Position numbers and translations under genes: made by a program. From Sisyra terminalis (Eukaryota > Arthropoda > Insecta > Neuroptera > Sisyridae), in NCBI GenBank assembly GCA_958496175.1, contig OY292276.1:15208001-15272000 (forward strand): 64,000 nt of DNA, read 5' to 3'. Below are positions 59,194 to 64,000 of the stretch, in pieces (position 1 is the first letter of the stretch; every line of letters starts with the position of its first letter). The notes beneath the pieces were generated by a model, which saw nothing but the letters and a program-made list of their open reading frames with translations, had not been told where the DNA came from and made no database searches.

Positions 59194-62100
59194 TTATATT
59201 CTTTCGGTACTACGCTGCCTTTGTCCGCCTTGGGATACCGATATGCTTCGTAGACTTCTGGAACGTTCAAATAGCGATGGGTCAGTGTAAATTGGTTCGC
59301 TAGGGTCATCAAAAGCTGCATTTGAGGCTCCTAAGTTTTCTTCCGGTCGTACAAAATCTCGCATTCGAGTTAATCCACTGAAAAACATAATTTTATTTTA
59401 TAAAGTTAAATTAGTAGAACCCTATAAAATTTAGAAAAAAAACTTTTTTTTTTTGTTGTAAAATGGAAAAAATTTCGATTTTCCCTTTGCTTAGGTACCT
59501 ATAGTAATTCTTTTAACGATTTTTCCTTAGTCTAAAAATACAGTAGGCAATTACGTTTTACGTGGGTTGTGTTGTGCAGGTGGAAAAGGAAAATTGCCAC
59601 AATTGGTCACACCACCAGATCCATTACGCTCATTAGTTTATGGGATAGGAAATGATTCTAAAAACTCCTTAGCCAATATTCAAAAATATAATAGTTACTT
59701 TCAAATGACGTCGTTTGGCGCATGAAACAAATATTATATTAAAGAAAGTACTGAAGAAAACAGGAACATTCCCTGTAAGCTTCCAGACCCTGACTAATAG
59801 CGACCTTAGGATCGAATTGGCCAAAAGATAAATACAATTTCGAAGGATACAAAATATTCAATAATAAAAATATGTGTAGAAATATCTTTGTATGTCTTTA
59901 AACTCATGAATAGGTGAAAAATTAAGCATTTTTTGTATGCATTTTGTTTGTATGAGTTTTAACATGTTTAATGTTTTTATAGGTGCAAATCAAAATAAAT
60001 ATACAATGTAAAATACAGTACTAATAAACAATGAATATTAGTTTAATTGTTAATAATTATTGTTACTGTTAGTAATTTAATAGTTAAAAATGAAGCAATA
60101 TTACCGATATCAATTAATTTTCTCAATTCAATTTTAAGTACGAAGTTCACCGGGTTCTCTGATATTTTAAAAAAAAAATGTTTGCATATAACCAAGTACA
60201 TATCAATTGTGACGCAGGCAAATTGTAAATTGCTTTATTTTTCAAATTTATTGAATATTATTACCAAACGCAATAGAATTTAATGAAATCATGAAATGAA
60301 ATTTGAAATTTGGTTGTTTCTCGAAACATTAAAAATATTATTAAATTGTATACATACAAAAAATACAAGTATATGGTTTGCCTATAAGAGTTATATCCTT
60401 CATTTTTTGATATGTTCGCTTCGATAATTGAATGATTATTAACTTAAAACTGCGTTCACAGATATAATCGAATTGAAATGAACTTATTTTATCTTTTAAC
60501 AGCTTATGAAGATTTAAATTTTAACATGTAGGCAAAATATTGATTTGAATTTATTATAATTACTTTAAATAGATTACTAACTAATAAGAGATAAAATAAA
60601 AAAATGGAAAAGGTTTCAGTTTTGCTATAGCTTTTGACGACTTATGGATTCCACACGTTAAGTGGGACGCCAGTTTAATTGAAAGTTTGAGTGGAATTCA
60701 AACAATCATACTTTCGACTGGCGATATGATATAACATAGTAAAAGCTTGAAGGCCACAATGTGTACGAGAGAATAACAGCTTTAAATATGTCGTTCAGGA
60801 ATTTGAAACCAGTTTGAGGTATTTATTATTTGTTGTCAATTACTTCGGAATCCATTAGTGACACCTTGTTGTTATCTCATACCACCTGTTGAGTGCAGGT
60901 AAAATTACTTACAATTTCACACCAGCTTGGAATTAAGTCGGTTTCGGTCACAATAGAGATCATTATAGAACAAAGGTCGATAAAATTAAACATAAATATT
61001 TGTTTACCTGAATTCTATCTTACGATTAAAGAACAGGTTTATCGATTTCGATAATATTTTGTTTTCTGACACATCTTATTGTTTCGCCGAAAAAAAAATA
61101 AATATAAAGAAAGTCTCAACATGTTTAATCTATATATTTGTATCAATATTTTATTCTTGTTTTACTTTCGGTTCCAATTTAAAGACAGCTTTACTGATTT
61201 GATAGAAACTTTGTAATCAAATTCAACTAATTTTTCTCCCGAAGAAAGATTGCCTATTTACGTTTAATTATTAATAATAACAGTAGTATTCAGAAGAAGC
61301 CCGATTGAAATAAATAAACGGACATCCATTAATTGAATATAAATTGAACTCTTTAATTTAATATCTTTGTTCTTTTTTAAGGTATCGAAAAATCAGATTA
61401 CTTGAAATCAGGGGTGGCTTACCCAAATGATATTGCGGGCCACTTCGGAAATGCATCATAATTCCGCGGACCACTATTAAAGTTATATCTCAAATTCTCC
61501 ATATTAAATTTAGATACACTGTAAACATTTTTAATACATTGATTTTCACCACTTTGCTCAATATAAAATGTATACATTTTATAAAAGTCTGATGCATCTC
61601 ATGGGTTGAAAAAATTGTCAAGATGTGCCTTTCGCGTTCCGCGGGTTGGCCATCTCTGACAACCCGTGATTTAAATAAACAATGGATAATCTTTTTTCAA
61701 CATATATAAAATTGTTATGTCGGTTTACGTTCATTTCAAAAACACAAAAAGTTCTGCATAGATTTAGCTCAAATTTTGTCACGATATATAATCCGTTTCA
61801 AAAATTGTTTCTATATTTTTTTTGCGTCAGTAACTTACCTGCAACCACAAGAAAACGGTTTTTTCAACGGTCAATACAATAGCCGCTAACTATCAATACT
61901 TCATTGTTATGATCATGCAGTGATTTTTAAAGGTAGAGTATATTTTCTCAAAACGTAATTGATAAATATATATCTTGAAGATATGTGTTAATTGGTACAG
62001 CGAGAGATGCTGCCGGGTGATAAAGGAAGTGATTTTTATAATTTACAAGCTTTTTTTTTCTAAATTCAATTTATGTATTTACAACCATTCAACCATAGGC

Positions 62101-64000
62101 TGGCAGGACAACATCTGCCGGGTTCAGCTAGTAATAAATACACTCAGCAAATTAGAATATTTAATATTAAGTACCTATATTACCTTGATGCAAAAGGTTT
62201 TTGAGTCCCTCCTCCAAACATTAATAAATTTGAAGAACGGTTACTAGTAGAATATGCAGACGAACCAATAGTTGGTAAGTGTTTATCCACAATCAAATTT
62301 TTCCCCATCACTGTCCAATATCGCCTGAATAAATCAAAAATATTAGAAGCTTTGAAAAGTTTGAAAGTTGCCATACAAACCTAAAAGCCCATCCAGAGAT
62401 AATCGTAATGCAAATCAATAGAACCAACAATAAAAATATGGCCGTTATAAATCCGTGATATTCTCCACTCGATAAACAAATCGTTTCTGGCAACGCTGCC
62501 ATTTTGCTCGCTTCCATTTGTAGTTCTTCACGAGAATCGAAAACCTGAAACCAAAACAATTAAAAAATGACTTAATTGTTTATTTCTTTTAACTAACTTC
62601 AATCATTTTCTGGACGTGTTCCGGAAAATCAGACACTTCGGTTATTTCACTGGGAACACTATCATCATCACCATCGGTTACTTCTGTTGAATTTTCGGAG
62701 CTTATTGTCACATTAGAATCAGCTATTTCTGCGATTGTTCCATTTATAGAGCGTCTACGACGTCCAAACGAAGGTTCCGATCGCCCAGTATTGCCAGTAC
62801 AGTAGGCGGGTTGGCATCCATCACGACAAGTTCGCACTGTTGCTTCGAATACTAAAAAGTTGGATTCAGGGATCTTAAAAGCATTAAAGCGGGCTTCCAA
62901 CGTATCACCATCTCGAAGACGATCAAGTTCAGGGAAGACATAACTATCGACTGGACAACTAAAATTTTATATTTCATATCATAGTATCATCTATTGAAAA
63001 AAAATTTGCTATAATTCCAAAACTGTTACCCATATCGATCAATAAGTTGGACAGATCTTCCTGAATATGGGTCACGTGCAATCACATTTGTCGCGAAAAT
63101 GTCCGTTACATAGTTATAGCCATCTTGAGCCTCCAATCGGAAAGTCAATGGATCTCCAACAGCAATTGTGGTCGTAGGGCGTCCTTGGTATAAAATCATC
63201 AATCGAACCTTAGAACTTAACGAGTTTTCTGCTGGCAAATATTCGATAGGAATCGGACTTCCAGATCTAAAATTTGTAATATAATATCATAACCATTAAC
63301 TTTAGATTCACTAACTTTTCATTGTACCCCGCTCCGATATAGCCAGAAGTTACGACGGCTTCGCCAGGACCTCGGAAAAGACAAGTTAAATTGAAGCGTT
63401 TGTCTTTGCTTGTCTGTACAAAATCGCTGAATTGAACTACGACAATGTTGGTCATTGTATCACCATACTAAAATATGTATATCAATAAGATTTTTGCCAA
63501 AGACTAATAATAAAGACTTACTCTTTGAGTACCACACTCAGGGTACCCTTGTGCTCCACTTATTCGTAAAACATTTACGGTGCCTCCATTTCCACGGAAG
63601 AAACATCGATCATAGAATCCATAAGTGTAAATTCGGCCAATAAAACCTTCTGGTGTTCGTAATGTGAAAGTCATTCCATCTTCATTACATTCTTGGCTCA
63701 CTATTAACAGAAGGAAGAAAATAAGAAAATTTAATCGAGAGTTTTGAGAGAAAATTGTTTTCAGGTAATTTTCAACACTTTTGGAATTGTTCAGAAGTTA
63801 AGAAATAGACCAGAAAAGTTTCATAGAGCACAGAATTTGTACATACCGTCTAAACATTCGCCATCAATACTATTTCTCGATGTTGATCGTTCGTAAAAGT
63901 CAAAATTTCCTGTTGTATCAAAAAATGCAGGATTATTCAAATCTAAATCTCTTGTGTCACGGTCGCTCAATTCGCAATTTTCGCGCTCTACATTCCCATC
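59194..64000 (-). CDS. ZP-domain transmembrane protein (trynity/nyobe/neyo type), 5' end beyond window
   Basis: Nine exons seen, all in phase: 64000-63847 (partial), 63700-63522, 63467-63328, 63266-63030, 62958-62598, 62544-62381, 62324-62184, 59377-59194 (stop TAA). These apical proteins link epithelium to forming cuticle. The first segment (RDLDLNNPAFFD) and ZP-N (RTPEGFIGRIYTYGFYDRCF, CGTQR, TCLFRG) lead to ZP-C (GRPTTTIAVGDPLTFRLEA, RYGCPVD, TCRDGCQPAYC). A furin-type site GRRRRS follows, then an acidic N-glycosylated stretch, a membrane helix (FITAIFLLLVLLICITIISG) and a cytoplasmic tail. The last intron (59378-62183) is 2.8 kb. PAN domains expected upstream would be outside the window. 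The exact paralogue cannot be chosen without the N-terminus. Confidence 0.9.
61409..61664. mobile_element. Possible hAT-type MITE
   Basis: Ends read CAGGGGTGGCTTACCC and the complement of CAGAGATGGCCAACCC. The CAGRGRTGG start is typical of hAT elements. No matching 8-base flanks were found, so the call is tentative. Confidence 0.35.
62090..62131 (+). mobile_element. Probable Helitron 3' terminus
   Basis: A hairpin (GGCAG at 62102-62106 pairing with CTGCC at 62115-62119) is followed 12 bases later by CTAG (62128-62131) and then T. This is the classic Helitron end: short GC-rich hairpin, CTRR, insertion before T. The 5' end (TC after A) could not be located, so only the terminus is marked. The wording CTGCCGGGTTCAGCTAG resembles insect Helitrons. 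Confidence 0.45.

Larger units (their letters stand above)
59378..62183 (-). other. Last intron of the ZP gene, with mobile fragments
   Basis: No exon was found. Near its upstream end it has a possible hAT MITE (61409-61664) and a probable Helitron end (to 62131). Confidence 0.5.

Overview
This is eukaryotic nuclear DNA, very AT-rich, with many short introns (about 55 bases) that have GT..AG ends. The genes point to an insect: an orcokinin-type neuropeptide gene, a trynity/neyo-like ZP-domain cuticle protein, Hippo, and a Tube/IRAK-4-type Toll-pathway kinase. The short introns and the kinase kept on a Tube-like protein fit a non-fly insect, perhaps a beetle. The species cannot be fixed from the sequence alone. 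All gene models were assembled by hand from reading frame, splice signals and intron phase, and most close in frame from start to stop.

Layout. 1-4.9 kb: repeat-rich DNA with two small minus-strand exon sets of unknown genes. 4.9-8.8 kb (+): unknown type I membrane protein with an EGF-like segment. 9.5-21.4 kb (+): orcokinin-like precursor; one signal-peptide exon feeds two mutually exclusive sets of peptide exons, and the large introns are full of transposons. 21.7-25.9 kb (-): TRIP13/Pch2 AAA+ ATPase. 26.3-26.8 kb (+): CCDC115. 27.1-33.8 kb (-): RFT1, with intronless KIFBP nested in its last intron on the same strand. 34.1-36.1 kb (+): mitochondrial S-adenosylmethionine carrier. 37.6-40.7 kb (-): Tube/IRAK-4-type kinase. 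41.3-42.9 kb (+): Hippo. 45.2-48.2 kb (+): ACAD9/Enigma-like protein. 48.3-49.3 kb (-): TEX261. 50.2-52.2 kb (+): eIF2B beta. 53.9-57.1 kb (+): FAM194-domain protein. 59.2-64.0 kb (-): ZP-domain protein, cut by the window edge.

Most neighbours are arranged head-to-head (TRIP13/CCDC115, RFT1/SAM carrier, Tube kinase/Hippo, TEX261/eIF2B beta) or tail-to-tail, with little space between them. Functions are mostly unrelated housekeeping: ER glycosylation and sorting, mitochondrial import and complex I assembly, translation initiation, meiotic checkpoint, V-ATPase assembly. Two signalling kinases lie side by side.

Mobile DNA includes a hAT inserted in a hAT (both target-site duplications readable), an internally deleted mariner, three tRNA-derived SINE copies, several large fold-back elements, a probable Helitron 3' end and Penelope-like fragments carrying a hammerhead-like motif. 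No prokaryotic-type systems, CRISPR arrays, rRNA genes or convincing tRNA genes were seen.
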